Shown in pieces: positions 10,118 to 19,061 of a stretch of DNA of 64,000 bases. A model generated the notes under the pieces. It saw only the letters and a program-made list of their open reading frames with translations, was not told the origin of the DNA and ran no database searches. Source of the DNA: Mesorhizobium sp. (GTDB lineage: Bacteria > Pseudomonadota > Alphaproteobacteria > Rhizobiales > Rhizobiaceae); contig JAPUFC010000030.1 of NCBI GenBank assembly GCA_027492275.1, forward strand, positions 33,295 to 97,294, given 5' to 3'. Each line of letters begins with the position of its first letter. Position 1 is the first letter of the stretch. The translations under genes and the position numbers were made by a program.

Positions 10118-11143
10118 TCAGTCCAGATTGACGAAGGCGTTGGCGTAGTTCGCGCGGTCGAGGAACGGCTTGTTCTCGGCCTTCATCGGCTCGATCCAGA
10201 AGTTCCAGCCTGCTTCGGTCCCGTTCAGGTCGGCGAAGAAGGCAGGCAGGTTCTGCGAGATGATGTCCTGCCACATGCCGGCATCCAGATCCGGCATCAC
10301 GGACTGCTTGTAGGCGGCGGGATAATTCTGCGGGTCGGCCCTGAGCTTGGCGACCGCCTCCTTCATCGCCTCCTTGGCGGCCTTCGCGGCGGCCTTGTTC
10401 TTTTCCAGCCACGCCGTCTTGGCGAAGACCGCCGTCAGCGGCACATCCTTGATCTCGGGGATGTCGCCGCGCGCCAGGCTCAGCACCAGCACGCCGCTGC
10501 CGTCCGACAGCGCCGGCCCCATGCCGCCGACGGACCAGAAGGTGCCGTCGATCTGGCCGTTGCGCACGCCTTCGTTCATCGCGACGATGTCGACCAAGGT
10601 CCGGAAATTGACATCGTTGATGGTGAGGCCGCCGCGATTGAGGATGAAGTTCAGCACCAGATAGTTCGGCGTTCCCGGTCCCGACCCGACGATCTGAAGG
10701 CCCTTCAGCTTGGCGATGCGCTCGTTGACGGGCGCGTTGACGTCGATGCCTGCCTTCTCGGCGGCGGCCTTGCCGACGACGATCTGCTGGACCTGGCCGC
10801 CCATTGTCGCGAACGACTTGAATTCCCCGCCCTCGGCGATGGCGCTGAGGCCCGTCGTGATGCCGGTCTGGCACACGTCCACGGCGTCGGCGATGAGCGC
10901 CGCCATGCAGTTCGCGGAGTTGCCGCGGAAATCGGTGATCTCGAGCTTGACCCCGTGCTTTTTCTGGAGTTCGTCGTCGAGCGAGACGATCTTGCTCAGG
11001 CCCTGAGGCACCGAGGCGGCTCCCGTGTTGCCCCAGCGGATCGTCTTGGCATCCTGGGCATGCGCCGTCGCCGAAGCGGAAACGCCAAACGCGGTCATGG
11101 CCGCGACGATCAAGCCGCGGCTTAGGATGGACGTCGTGTGCAT
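10118..11143 (-). CDS. orphan NMT1/SsuA-type periplasmic solute-binding protein
   Basis: The 341-residue protein has a Sec signal peptide ending near AHA (residues 1-29), then a mature domain beginning KTIRWGNTGAASVPQGL. GGNxA-like segments and the duplicated lobes resemble aliphatic sulfonate, taurine or thiamine-precursor binding proteins (SsuA/THI5 fold). GGAGG lies seven bases before ATG 11143. No permease or ATPase gene accompanies it, so it must use a transporter encoded elsewhere or have a sensory role. It is the first gene of a likely two-gene unit with the GMC oxidoreductase. Confidence 0.78.
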   Translation of the reverse strand: MHTTSILSRGLIVAAMTAFGVSASATAHAQDAKTIRWGNTGAASVPQGLSKIVSLDDELQKKHGVKLEITDFRGNSANCMAALIADAVDVCQTGITTGLSAIAEGGEFKSFATMGGQVQQIVVGKAAAEKAGIDVNAPVNERIAKLKGLQIVGSGPGTPNYLVLNFILNRGGLTINDVNFRTLVDIVAMNEGVRNGQIDGTFWSVGGMGPALSDGSGVLVLSLARGDIPEIKDVPLTAVFAKTAWLEKNKAAAKAAKEAMKEAVAKLRADPQNYPAAYKQSVMPDLDAGMWQDIISQNLPAFFADLNGTEAGWNFWIEPMKAENKPFLDRANYANAFVNLD

Positions 11144-11315
11144 GTTCGCTCCTCCAGCTTTGCACGCTCCGGGCTGGCACAGTGGTCAACCGCTCTTTCG
11201 CGGCTGCCCGGCCGGTCCTCCTGCCTCGCGGCACCGACGCTCCTGTCTCCCTGCCGATCATTTGTACCGCAGCAAAAACTGCCCGGCAACTTGTTTTCTC
11301 ATGCAAGAAAGATAT

Positions 11316-11327
11316 TCTCGATCGAGA
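11316..11327. promoter_or_regulatory. 12-bp palindrome in the divergent promoter region of SBP and aldehyde dehydrogenase
   Basis: TCTCGATCGAGA is a perfect palindrome lying three bases before the GGAGG of the aldehyde dehydrogenase gene, in the 199-bp spacer between it and the divergent binding-protein gene. It could be an operator for both units. The sequence is short and GC-balanced enough that chance cannot be excluded. Confidence 0.35.
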
Positions 11328-11342
11328 CAGGGAGGAAGTATG

Positions 11343-12821
11343 ATGACGGAAGCGGTCCACGCCCAGCCATTCTCGTTGCCGCCCGCCGCGCTGGTGATAG
11401 ACGGCCGGATCGTCCGGGCGTCGAGCGGCGGGGCGGCGCGGCATGTCGATCCGGCTACCGGGCAGGTGCAGGCCGAGTTCCCGATCGCCGGCGCGGCCGA
11501 GGTCAATGCGGCCGTCGAGGCCGCGAAACGGGCTCTGCCCGGCTGGCGCGCCACGCCGCCGGCGAAGCGCCGCGACCTGCTCTTCCGGCTGGCCGACCTC
11601 GTCGACCGCGACCGCGAGCTCTTCGCCTGGGTCGGCTCGAAGGAGATCGGCACGCCGATCGGCTCGGTGCGCAACATTCCCGACAAGTTCATCGCCTGGA
11701 CGAAGTATGCCGCCGGCTGGGCCGACAAGCTGGAGGGCCGCGTCGTGTCCTCGCTGCAGGACGACACGGTCTTCGACTACACGCTCAACGAGCCCTATGG
11801 CGTGATCGGCATGATCATGACCTGGAACGGCCCGCTGATGGGGCTGGGCATGAAGCTCGGCCCGGCGCTCGCCACCGGCAACACCATCGTCATGAAGCCG
11901 CCGGAGTTGAGCCCGTTCACCCCCTACCTGATGATGAAGCTGATCGAGGAGGCCGGCATTCCGGCGGGCGTCGTCAACCTGGTCACGGGCGGCGCCGAAG
12001 CCGGCGACGCGCTGGTGCGCCATCCCGACGTCGCCAAGATCGCCTTCACCGGAGGAACCGCCACCGCGCAGCGCATAGCGGCGGCCATCGCGCCGCAAAT
12101 GAAGCCGGCGATATATGAGCTTGGCGGAAAGTCGGCGAACATCGTGTTTGCCGACGCCGACATGGCGGTCGCCGTGCGCCATGCCGCGCGCCAGCCGCTG
12201 TTCCTGTCCGGTCAGGGCTGCATCCTGCCCACCCGGCTACTGGTGGAGGAAAGCATCGCAGCCGATTTCGTCGAGCGGGTCGTCGCCGAGGTCCGGTCGC
12301 TGCGAATGGGCGACCCGCTCGATCCGCAAACGGATCTGGGCCCCGTCGTCGACAGCCGCTCCCAGGAACGGCTCCTGACCACCATAACCAGGGCCCGCGA
12401 TGCCGGAGACGGCCGGATCGTGCTTGGCGGCGGGCGTCCAGCCGCCCTCGCGCAGGGCGCCTACGTGGAAGCCACCGTGTTCCGCGACGTGAAGCCCGAC
12501 AGCGATCTCGGCCAGAACGAATGTTTCGGCCCGGTGCTTTCGATCATGACGTTCCGCACCGTGGACGAAGCCGTGGACATCGCCAATGGAACGCGCTTCG
12601 GACTTGGCGCCTATCTTCACGGCAAGGACATCACCCGCATGCTCAAGATGACGCACCGGCTTTCCGCCGGCTCCGTTCAGATCAACGGTGCCCCGACAGC
12701 CCGCGAGAATGCTCCGTTCGGCGGACTGGGCATGAGTGGATACGGTCGCGAAGGCGGACGCGACGGCCTCGGAGAATTCCTCCGGATCAAGAATGTCGCC
12801 ATCAACGGCGCGACCGCGTGA
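11343..12821 (+). CDS. aldehyde dehydrogenase
   Basis: This 492-residue NAD(P)-dependent aldehyde dehydrogenase carries the family's catalytic pair: Glu259 in YELGGKSANIVF and Cys293 in SGQGCILPTR. The cofactor region has TWNGPLMGLGMKLGPALATG (about 154-173) and FTGGTATAQRIA, and the C-terminus has SGYGREGG. Two tandem ATG codons occur; the second (11343) lies seven bases after GGAGG and is preferred. It would oxidise the aldehyde made by the nearby GMC enzyme. The next gene starts 12 bases on, its ribosome site overlapping this stop codon. Confidence 0.93.
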   Translation: MTEAVHAQPFSLPPAALVIDGRIVRASSGGAARHVDPATGQVQAEFPIAGAAEVNAAVEAAKRALPGWRATPPAKRRDLLFRLADLVDRDRELFAWVGSKEIGTPIGSVRNIPDKFIAWTKYAAGWADKLEGRVVSSLQDDTVFDYTLNEPYGVIGMIMTWNGPLMGLGMKLGPALATGNTIVMKPPELSPFTPYLMMKLIEEAGIPAGVVNLVTGGAEAGDALVRHPDVAKIAFTGGTATAQRIAAAIAPQMKPAIYELGGKSANIVFADADMAVAVRHAARQPLFLSGQGCILPTRLLVEESIAADFVERVVAEVRSLRMGDPLDPQTDLGPVVDSRSQERLLTTITRARDAGDGRIVLGGGRPAALAQGAYVEATVFRDVKPDSDLGQNECFGPVLSIMTFRTVDEAVDIANGTRFGLGAYLHGKDITRMLKMTHRLSAGSVQINGAPTARENAPFGGLGMSGYGREGGRDGLGEFLRIKNVAINGATA

Positions 12822-12832
12822 GGAGCAAGGAC

Positions 12833-13375
12833 ATGACCGACACGAGCGCTCTGGAGACGAGGCTGCGACGCCTGGAGGACCGGGACTTCATCCGTCGGCT
12901 GGCGGGGCTTTATGCCTTGGCGATGGATGATCGCGACATGAATCTCGTCGCGGACATCTTCACCGCCGACGCCGTCCTGACATGGAAGGGCGGAAGCCCC
13001 CGCTACGAGGGAAGAGAGGCCATCGTGGCCTTCTATCGCGAGCGGCTCGCGCCGACCGGTCCGAGCTTTCACGTCACCCACGACCAGATCGTCGACTGGG
13101 ACGGGCAGGATGCGGACAAGGCGACCGGCCTTGTCCTCGGGCATGCCGAGACGTTTTCGGGCGGCCGGCAATTCGTGTCGGCGATACGCTACGAGGATTT
13201 CTACGCGCGGGAAGACGGCGTCTGGCGCTTCGCGCAGCGGACCCTGACGTTCTTGTACCAGACGCCGGTGGACCGCTACGCCGGCATCCTCGGCACCAGG
13301 CAAAGGCTTTTGGCCGGCGACGCTCCGCGGGACGCGCATTGGCCCATATCGAAGGAAACCGGGACGCTCCTCTAG
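12833..13375 (+). CDS. SnoaL-like (NTF2-fold) protein
   Basis: The 180-residue protein has the SnoaL-like pattern: an N-terminal helix pair (RLRRLEDRDFIRRLAGLYALAMDDRD), the conserved IFTADAVLTW and YEGREAIVAFY segments, and a curved sheet ending in the YARxDGVWRFAQRTL block. Family members are small isomerases, cyclases, hydratases or dehydrases; no single reaction follows from the fold. AGGAG overlaps the stop of the aldehyde dehydrogenase and sits seven bases before this ATG, so the two are translationally coupled. It probably modifies an intermediate of the same pathway. Confidence 0.8.
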   Translation: MTDTSALETRLRRLEDRDFIRRLAGLYALAMDDRDMNLVADIFTADAVLTWKGGSPRYEGREAIVAFYRERLAPTGPSFHVTHDQIVDWDGQDADKATGLVLGHAETFSGGRQFVSAIRYEDFYAREDGVWRFAQRTLTFLYQTPVDRYAGILGTRQRLLAGDAPRDAHWPISKETGTLL

Positions 13376-13433
13376 AATCTTCCAATCTCCGGCGAGCCGT
13401 CATCCAGACGACCGGGGCACCGCGACTGAACAG

Positions 13434-14045
13434 CTAGTCGGCATAGATCCAAAGCACTTCGGCGTCGGCTTCGCTGCTGGAAATCCACTTATGTCCCATC
13501 TTGGCGTCGTAATAGACGCTGTCGCCTTCTTCCAGTGTCAGCGGCTCGTAATATTCCGAGTAGACGACAAGCGTGCCGCTCAGAACATACACGAAGATTT
13601 CGCCGGAATGGGTCTGCCATTCCGAATAGTCGTTGACGTCGTGCGACGTCACCCTCGTCTTGAACGGCAGCATCTTCTTCTTGCTGATGTCGCTGGCGAT
13701 CCAGCCGTTCCGGCAGGTGCCGGTGACCAGCGCGGTGCCGTCGCCCGAGCGCGTCACGCTGCGGCGTCCGAGCGCCGGCATGATATGGTCGCTGGCCAGC
13801 AGCGCCGTGATCTCGACGCCGAAACCGTCGGCGAGTTTCTGGATCGTCCCCAGCGTCGGCGAAAGTTCGTTGCGCTCGATCTTGGACAGCGTCGAATGGG
13901 CGATCCCGGTGCGCTGGCCCGCTTCCGTCAGGTTCCAGCGGCGCTCGCTCCGCAGCATCTTGAGCCTGTGGCCGATATCGACGGAACCATTGGGCGACGA
14001 CGATCGGCTGGAAGGACGAGTGCGCCGGTCAAGATCGATATCCAT
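13434..14045 (-). CDS. XRE-family transcriptional regulator with C-terminal cupin domain
   Basis: The 203-residue protein has an N-terminal helix-turn-helix of Cro/C1 type (residues 25-80: GHRLKMLRSERRWNLTEAG, HSTLSKIERNELSPT) and a C-terminal cupin barrel (residues 120-200: SHDVNDYSEWQTHSGEIFVYVLS split by conserved Gly/His positions, then LEEGDSVYYDAKMGHKW). This architecture is typical of regulators that sense a small carboxylate or amino-acid derivative. AGGG lies seven bases before ATG 14045. It is convergent with the SnoaL gene and could control either that unit or the lyase operon upstream of it. Confidence 0.88.
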   Translation of the reverse strand: MDIDLDRRTRPSSRSSSPNGSVDIGHRLKMLRSERRWNLTEAGQRTGIAHSTLSKIERNELSPTLGTIQKLADGFGVEITALLASDHIMPALGRRSVTRSGDGTALVTGTCRNGWIASDISKKKMLPFKTRVTSHDVNDYSEWQTHSGEIFVYVLSGTLVVYSEYYEPLTLEEGDSVYYDAKMGHKWISSSEADAEVLWIYAD

Positions 14046-14143
14046 GCTTCACCCTTCGGATTGGCGGTCGAAACCTGTTCGCATAGTAGAAATCCGTGAC
14101 CGCCGGAACAGCCGATAGCCTAATACATATCCGAAACACGTTG

Positions 14144-15259
14144 TCATCCGGCAGCGGCATCCTGCTTCGACAAATCATCACGGAGCGCCGACATCGCCTT
14201 CCAGGCCTCGCCCAGATCGTCGACATGGAATCCCGCCGCAAGCTCGCGGCTGTAGGAAGCCAGTGTCGCGCGCGTCCTTCCCGTGTAGCGCACGTGGCCG
14301 GCGTGATCGACGACGACCCCGTCCTCCTCCTCGAACCGCGCGTTCCATCGCACGGCTTCCTCGCGCGAGATTCCGTCGGGCAGATCGAGGTCTAGATGGC
14401 CCGCCTTCACGGCGGCGGGATAGCCGCCGGGCAGACCGAGGCACCCCGGAAGGTGACCGCGCCAATCGGCGCCATGCAGGACGGACAGCACCGGCAGCGC
14501 CGCGCTGCCCGCGGATATGTCGGGCACCGGCTCCGATGTCAGCCGGCAGTCCGCGAACGTCCCATAGACATCCGCGACCTCCTGCTGGTCCAGCCAGACG
14601 CGCGGCGCGGGCCCGGTGCGCTGCGCCTGCGCGGCGCGCCAGTCCTTGAGGTTGCGGTAGTGGGCGAGCATCCGCAGGCTGCCGCGCCGTTCCGGCGGCA
14701 GGCTTGCGCGCAGCACGCTGGCGAGGATGGCGATGTTGCCGACCCCGCTGAGGATCGGGAGGCCGGCGGCCTTGACGACCGAATTGACGACGTCCGGAAA
14801 GCAGCAGTTGAACAGCGCCGCCTCGGGCCGGACCGTGCGGATGGCGCGCGCGACTCGCATCGTGATCAGCGCCTGAAAGACCATCGTGACGCTGTAGCCG
14901 GCATCGCGCACCAGGTCCATCCATCCGCTGCCGCCGCTCCTCAGCACCGAAACGGTCTGGGTGGAAGCCGCCTGCAGCACGACATGCGGCTGGATTTGCC
15001 CGACAAGCTCCTCGGCCGCGTCGGGATTTTCCAGGTCGGCAAGGCTGGCCACGACGCTCAAAGGCCGGTCGAAGGCCGCTGCCCGCGCATTGGCGAGCAT
15101 GACGAGGTGGGCGAGCCGCTCGCCGTTGCGCCCCGACAGGTAGACGGTCGTCGGCCGCTTCGCGACGGCGGCGATGTCCAGCAGCATGCGGGCCGCGAAG
15201 TTGCCGGTCCCGCAGACCAGCAGTCTGCGGGGTTCGCCGGAATCAGCCGTCCGGGTCAT
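14144..15259 (-). CDS. Rossmann-fold protein of unknown function
   Basis: The 371-residue protein is not recognised. It begins with a dinucleotide-binding pattern (LLVCGTGNFAARMLLDIA, residues 12-29) and a following strand YLSGRNGERL, resembling saccharopine-dehydrogenase or thioester-reductase type Rossmann domains. Later segments FNCCFPDVVNSVVKAAGLP and GVGNIAILASVLRASLP have no motif I can name. It overlaps the stop of the HMG-CoA-lyase-like gene as ATGA, so the two are almost certainly co-translated. A role as a reductase or dehydrogenase acting on the lyase product is inference from context only. Confidence 0.6.
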   Translation of the reverse strand: MTRTADSGEPRRLLVCGTGNFAARMLLDIAAVAKRPTTVYLSGRNGERLAHLVMLANARAAAFDRPLSVVASLADLENPDAAEELVGQIQPHVVLQAASTQTVSVLRSGGSGWMDLVRDAGYSVTMVFQALITMRVARAIRTVRPEAALFNCCFPDVVNSVVKAAGLPILSGVGNIAILASVLRASLPPERRGSLRMLAHYRNLKDWRAAQAQRTGPAPRVWLDQQEVADVYGTFADCRLTSEPVPDISAGSAALPVLSVLHGADWRGHLPGCLGLPGGYPAAVKAGHLDLDLPDGISREEAVRWNARFEEEDGVVVDHAGHVRYTGRTRATLASYSRELAAGFHVDDLGEAWKAMSALRDDLSKQDAAAG

Positions 15260-16212
15260 GCGAGAGCGTCCCGAAGCGCTTTCAGGCTGCCGCCAACCTT
15301 CACGGCGCCGGGCAGCGGATGCCCGACGACGCGTTCGGCCAGCACGGCCGCGTCGATCAGGGCCTCGAGATCGACGCCGGTTTCGATCCCCATCTCCTGA
15401 AGCATGAAGACCATGTCCTCGGTGCATACGTTGCCCGCCGCTCCCTTGTGCGCGGCGAACGGACAGCCGCCCAGGCCGCCGATGGCCGTGTCGAACATGT
15501 CGATGCCCATCTCCAGGCCGGCATAGGCGTTGGCCAGGCCAAGACCGCGCGTGTCGTGCAGGTGCAGCACCAGCTTGTGGTCGGGATAGCGGTTGCGCAC
15601 CGCGCCCACCACACGCTTGATGGAGGACGGCGTGGCCCAGGCCATCGTGTCGGCGAGCGAGATGATGCGCGGGTTCACCTGCAGTTCGCCGGCCAACTCC
15701 TTCATGTCGGCAATGGCGCCAAGGACCTTGTCGATGCCGATGTCGCCCTCGAAATTGCAGCCGAACACCGCCATGATCGCGATCCTCTCGATGGAGAGGC
15801 CGGCTTGCATGTAGCAGGCCGCCATGGCGCGCTGCTCGGCGATGTTCGCCAGCCGGTCGACGCCCTGGTTGCGCTGGATGAATTTCTCCGAAGCCGAGGC
15901 GATGAGCGAGCCGTAGAGGTCGAGGCGGTCGCTGGACACGGCGCGCTCGACGCCGCGCTTGTTGAGGCAAAGCGCCGAGTAGTGCACCCCCGGACGGCGC
16001 TCGTAGCGCCGCACGACCTCCTCGGCATCCGCCATGCCCGGCACCCGCTTCGGGTTGACGAAGGAAACCATCTGGATCTCGCTCAGCCCGGTCCGCGACA
16101 GGGCATCGATGAGCGCGACCTTGTCGGCGGTCGCGATCGGCCCTGGTTCGATCTGGAAGCCTTCGCGAGGCCCCTCCTCGCGAATGTTCACGAAGGACGG
16201 AATGTCGGACAC
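15256..16212 (-). CDS. HMG-CoA lyase-like enzyme (DRE-TIM metallolyase)
   Basis: The 318-residue TIM barrel carries the HMGL pattern: EEGPREGFQIE near residue 12 in place of the usual VGPRDGLQ, the metal-binding HLHDTRGLGLANA, and the glycine-rich catalytic loop GGLGGCPFA followed by AGNVCTEDMVFML. Family members split 3-hydroxy-3-methylglutaryl-CoA or a related 3-hydroxyacyl-CoA into acetyl-CoA or pyruvate plus a keto product. It diverges from a CoA-transferase and acyl-CoA dehydrogenase operon, which supports a final C-C cleavage step in that pathway. The exact acyl-CoA is not readable. Confidence 0.88.
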   Translation of the reverse strand: MSDIPSFVNIREEGPREGFQIEPGPIATADKVALIDALSRTGLSEIQMVSFVNPKRVPGMADAEEVVRRYERRPGVHYSALCLNKRGVERAVSSDRLDLYGSLIASASEKFIQRNQGVDRLANIAEQRAMAACYMQAGLSIERIAIMAVFGCNFEGDIGIDKVLGAIADMKELAGELQVNPRIISLADTMAWATPSSIKRVVGAVRNRYPDHKLVLHLHDTRGLGLANAYAGLEMGIDMFDTAIGGLGGCPFAAHKGAAGNVCTEDMVFMLQEMGIETGVDLEALIDAAVLAERVVGHPLPGAVKVGGSLKALRDALA

Positions 16213-16306
16213 TGCAATTCTCCCAATCTGGCGTCGTGCCGTGGTTTTAGCGGCAAACGGCTTTCCATCTCAATATAATTTTTCCTATTACGTCTTGACC
16301 GACTGG

Positions 16307-16326
16307 ATACGACAATTTTACCGTAT
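16307..16326. promoter_or_regulatory. inverted repeat ATACG-N10-CGTAT in divergent promoter region
   Basis: The AT-rich spacer between the lyase (start 16212) and the DHDPS-family gene (start 16375) contains ATACG and CGTAT separated by ten bases. A candidate -35 element TTGACC lies at 16295-16300. Position and symmetry suit an operator serving both directions. A related GATACGA sequence occurs in reverse orientation before the decarboxylase-like gene at 22.7 kb. Confidence 0.4.
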
Positions 16327-16374
16327 AGCAACAGCCGGACTCGGCTGCCGAAACGGACGACCCTTGGAGTTCCA

Positions 16375-17304
16375 ATGAGCGCTGCGGCTTTCGCGGGCAT
16401 CTACCCGGCCTTTCCGACACCGACCACGGATACCGGCCTCGTCGACGAGCACGCCTTGCGTGCGCTTCTGCGTTTCCTTCTCGCCAGCGGCGTCTCGGGC
16501 CTGGTTCCGGTCGGCGGCACCGGCGAATTCACGGCGCTGTCGCCCAAGGCGCGCATGCGCGCCGTCGAGATCACGGTCGAGGAGAGCGCCGGTCGCGTGC
16601 CCGTCATAGCCGGCGTGCTGTCGCCGGGCTACGCCGAGGCGGTGGAGATGGGCAACGCCTTCAGGCAGGCCGGCGTGCAGGCGCTGCTGGTGCTGGCGCC
16701 CTTCTATGTGCGGCCGACGCAGGAGGCGATCCGCAGCTATTTCTCCGCCTACCGCAACGATGTCGATCTGCCCGTCCTGTTCTACGACATTCCCGGCAAG
16801 ACCGCCGTCGTCACCGCCTCCTCCACGGTGATCGAGATGGCGCGCGACGGCTCCATCGTGGGCATGAAGGCCTGCAACACCGACATGCACCATTTCAACC
16901 AGATCATGACGTCGGTCGCGCCCGGTTTTTCAGCGTTGAGCGGCGAGGACACGCTGTTTCCCTTCCACATGGCGATGGGCGCCTGCGGGGGAATCCTGGC
17001 CACCGCCACCATCATGCCGCATTACTGGCTGCGCATGCTGGCCACCGCGAATGCGGGCGACATCAGGAAGGCCGTCGAGATGCAGCAGGTTCTGGTGCCA
17101 TTTCTCGACGCCGTGTTTTCGGAGACCAATCCCGGCCCGCTGAAGGACGCGCTGTCGATCCTCGGTCTGCCCTCGGGCAAGGCATTGCGGCCGCTTTCGG
17201 AGCCGAGCGCGCGGACCCGGGAACGGCTGGTGACCGAGATCGCCGCGCTCAGGGCGCGCGGCGTGATCCAGCCGCTCGGCTCCATCGAGCGCCTGGTGTC
17301 GTGA
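16375..17304 (+). CDS. DHDPS/N-acetylneuraminate lyase-family aldolase
   Basis: The 309-residue protein is a class I aldolase of the dihydrodipicolinate synthase family. It has the N-terminal PVGGTGEF motif (GTTGE equivalent, about residues 43-50), Tyr137 in LFYDIPGKT and the Schiff-base Lys165 in VGMKACNTD. Because a biosynthetic DapA is not expected in a catabolic operon, it more likely splits or condenses a keto acid with pyruvate. It is the first gene of a long same-strand series ending with the Tct transporter; the CoA-transferase gene starts eight bases after its stop. Confidence 0.9.
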   Translation: MSAAAFAGIYPAFPTPTTDTGLVDEHALRALLRFLLASGVSGLVPVGGTGEFTALSPKARMRAVEITVEESAGRVPVIAGVLSPGYAEAVEMGNAFRQAGVQALLVLAPFYVRPTQEAIRSYFSAYRNDVDLPVLFYDIPGKTAVVTASSTVIEMARDGSIVGMKACNTDMHHFNQIMTSVAPGFSALSGEDTLFPFHMAMGACGGILATATIMPHYWLRMLATANAGDIRKAVEMQQVLVPFLDAVFSETNPGPLKDALSILGLPSGKALRPLSEPSARTRERLVTEIAALRARGVIQPLGSIERLVS

Positions 17305-17311
17305 GCCGGAC

Positions 17312-18547
17312 ATGACGGGTCCGCTCAACAAGCTCAAGGTGGTCGAGATCGGCGTCGCCATGGCCGGTCCCTACGCCGCCATGATGCTGGCCGACTACGG
17401 CGCCGACGTGGTGAAGATCGAGCGAACGGGCCTCGGCGACGACAGCCGCCAGTGGCCGCCTTTCTTCCACGGCAGCCTCGGCTACTACTTCGCCTCGGCC
17501 AACCGCAACAAGCGCAGCGTCGCGCTGGACCTGAAGACGCCGGAAGGCGTCGGGATCGCGCGCCGGCTGATCGCGGGCGCGGATGTGCTGATCGACAATT
17601 ATCGTCCGGGTGTGCTGGAGCGGCTGGGCCTCGGCTACGAGGCGCTGTCGGCCTCCAATCCGGGCCTGATCCATTGCTCGATAAGCGGTTTCGGGCTCAC
17701 CGGGCCGCGCCGCAACGATGCGGCCAACGACCTGTTCATGCAGGCCTTTTCCGGCGGCATGAGCATCACCGGCGAGCCCGGCGGCGGCCCCGTCAAGATG
17801 GCGATCTCGGTGGCCGACATCGGCGCCGGCCTCTACGCGACCGTCGGCATCCTGATGGCGCTGGAAGCGCGCCGCCGGACCGGCGTCGGGCAGCGGCTGG
17901 ACACATCCCTGCTGGAAGGGCAGATCGCGATGCTGTCCTACCATCTCACCAACTATTTCTCCACCGGCGTCAATCCGGGCCCGACGGGCAGCGGCACGGG
18001 CATCGGCGTACCCTATCAGGCGTTTCGCGCCTCGGACGACTGGGTGGTGATCGCCGTGTTCAACGACCGCATGTGGGCCGATTTCTGCCGCGCCGTGGGG
18101 CGCGAGGCGTGGGAGAAGGACCCGCGTTTCGTTAACGCCAGCGAGCGGCTGAGGAACCGCGAGGTGCTGATCGCCCTGATTTCCGGCCTCGTCGCCGAGC
18201 GGGGCGCCCTCGAATGGGAGGCCGTCCTCCAGGCGGTCGGCGTGCCGTGCACGCGGGTCAACCGCATCGAGCAGATCGTGGCCGACGAGCAAGTGGTCGC
18301 CCGCGACATGATCGTTGAATTGGACGCACCGGGCGTCGGCGCGATCCGCATGGCGGGCCTGCCCATCAAGTTCGGCCGGACCCCCGGGGCGCTCGTCTCG
18401 CCCCCGCCGGTGCTCGGTCAGCACACCCGCGAGGTGCTGCGCGAGCTGTCCATGCCGGACGACGAGATCGCGGCGCTGGCTGCGAAGGGCGTCGTCGAAT
18501 GCTCCGAGGAAAACCGGCAAAAGACTGCGAAGGATAGCGCCGCATGA
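17312..18547 (+). CDS. class III CoA-transferase (CaiB/BaiF family)
   Basis: The 411-residue protein shows the family III layout: an N-terminal block KVVEIGVAMAGPYAAMMLADYGADVVKIE split by conserved glycine positions, then SVALDLKTPEG, IDNYRPGVLERLGLGYE, the RRNDAANDLFMQA segment near the expected catalytic Asp, and a C-terminal LGQHTREVL. These enzymes move CoA from one acyl-CoA to a free acid through an Asp-anhydride intermediate. Here it should activate the imported carboxylate. It overlaps the next gene by four bases (ATGA). Confidence 0.92.
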   Translation: MTGPLNKLKVVEIGVAMAGPYAAMMLADYGADVVKIERTGLGDDSRQWPPFFHGSLGYYFASANRNKRSVALDLKTPEGVGIARRLIAGADVLIDNYRPGVLERLGLGYEALSASNPGLIHCSISGFGLTGPRRNDAANDLFMQAFSGGMSITGEPGGGPVKMAISVADIGAGLYATVGILMALEARRRTGVGQRLDTSLLEGQIAMLSYHLTNYFSTGVNPGPTGSGTGIGVPYQAFRASDDWVVIAVFNDRMWADFCRAVGREAWEKDPRFVNASERLRNREVLIALISGLVAERGALEWEAVLQAVGVPCTRVNRIEQIVADEQVVARDMIVELDAPGVGAIRMAGLPIKFGRTPGALVSPPPVLGQHTREVLRELSMPDDEIAALAAKGVVECSEENRQKTAKDSAA

Positions 18548-19059
18548 GCATCCTGACGGACGAAATCCGCTTCTATGTCGGCAAGCAGAGCGAGCGCGTA
18601 TTCGCCTGCGACCCGGTGGAGAAGGGCGCGGTGCGCCGCTTCGCCCAGGCCATCATGGACGAGCAGCCGAAATACGGCGCCGAGGGCATCGACGAGGGCG
18701 GCCAGTCGCTGGCGCCGCCGCTGTTTCCGCCCTTCATGTTCCGGCGGCCGCTGGGAACCGAGGACCCGATCAGCAAGCGCGCCGAGGACCCGGACTTCGA
18801 CGGGCTGACGCTGTCGGTCAACACCGGGCTCCCCGATCTGCCGCTGCCCGGCCTGGCGCTGCTCAACGGCGGCGCGGAGATCGAATTCTACCGCCATGCC
18901 CGCCACGGCGAATGGGTCAGCCAGCGATCGCGCTATTCCGACATCTACGAGCGCGAGTCCAAGAAGGGCCCCATGCTCTTCGTCGTGACCGAAACGGACT
19001 ACGAGACGCGCGGCGGCGACCTCCTCGTGCGCGTGCGCCAAGTCAACATCAGGCGGTGA
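18544..19059 (+). CDS. MaoC-like N-terminal (FAS1-dehydratase type) hot-dog subunit
   Basis: This 171-residue protein corresponds to the N-terminal half of the double hot-dog dehydratases of the FAS1/MaoC type. It begins with helix-strand FYVGKQSERVFACDPVEKGAVRRFAQAI and continues with the PPLFPPFMFRRP turn, NGGAEIEFYRHAR and SRYSDIYERESKKGPMLFVVTE. This half usually lacks the catalytic His/Asp and pairs with a separate MaoC half, which is the next gene. It overlaps the CoA-transferase stop by four bases and its own stop is two bases before the partner's start. It would hydrate or dehydrate an acyl-CoA. Confidence 0.85.
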   Translation: MSILTDEIRFYVGKQSERVFACDPVEKGAVRRFAQAIMDEQPKYGAEGIDEGGQSLAPPLFPPFMFRRPLGTEDPISKRAEDPDFDGLTLSVNTGLPDLPLPGLALLNGGAEIEFYRHARHGEWVSQRSRYSDIYERESKKGPMLFVVTETDYETRGGDLLVRVRQVNIRR

Positions 19060-19061
19060 CC

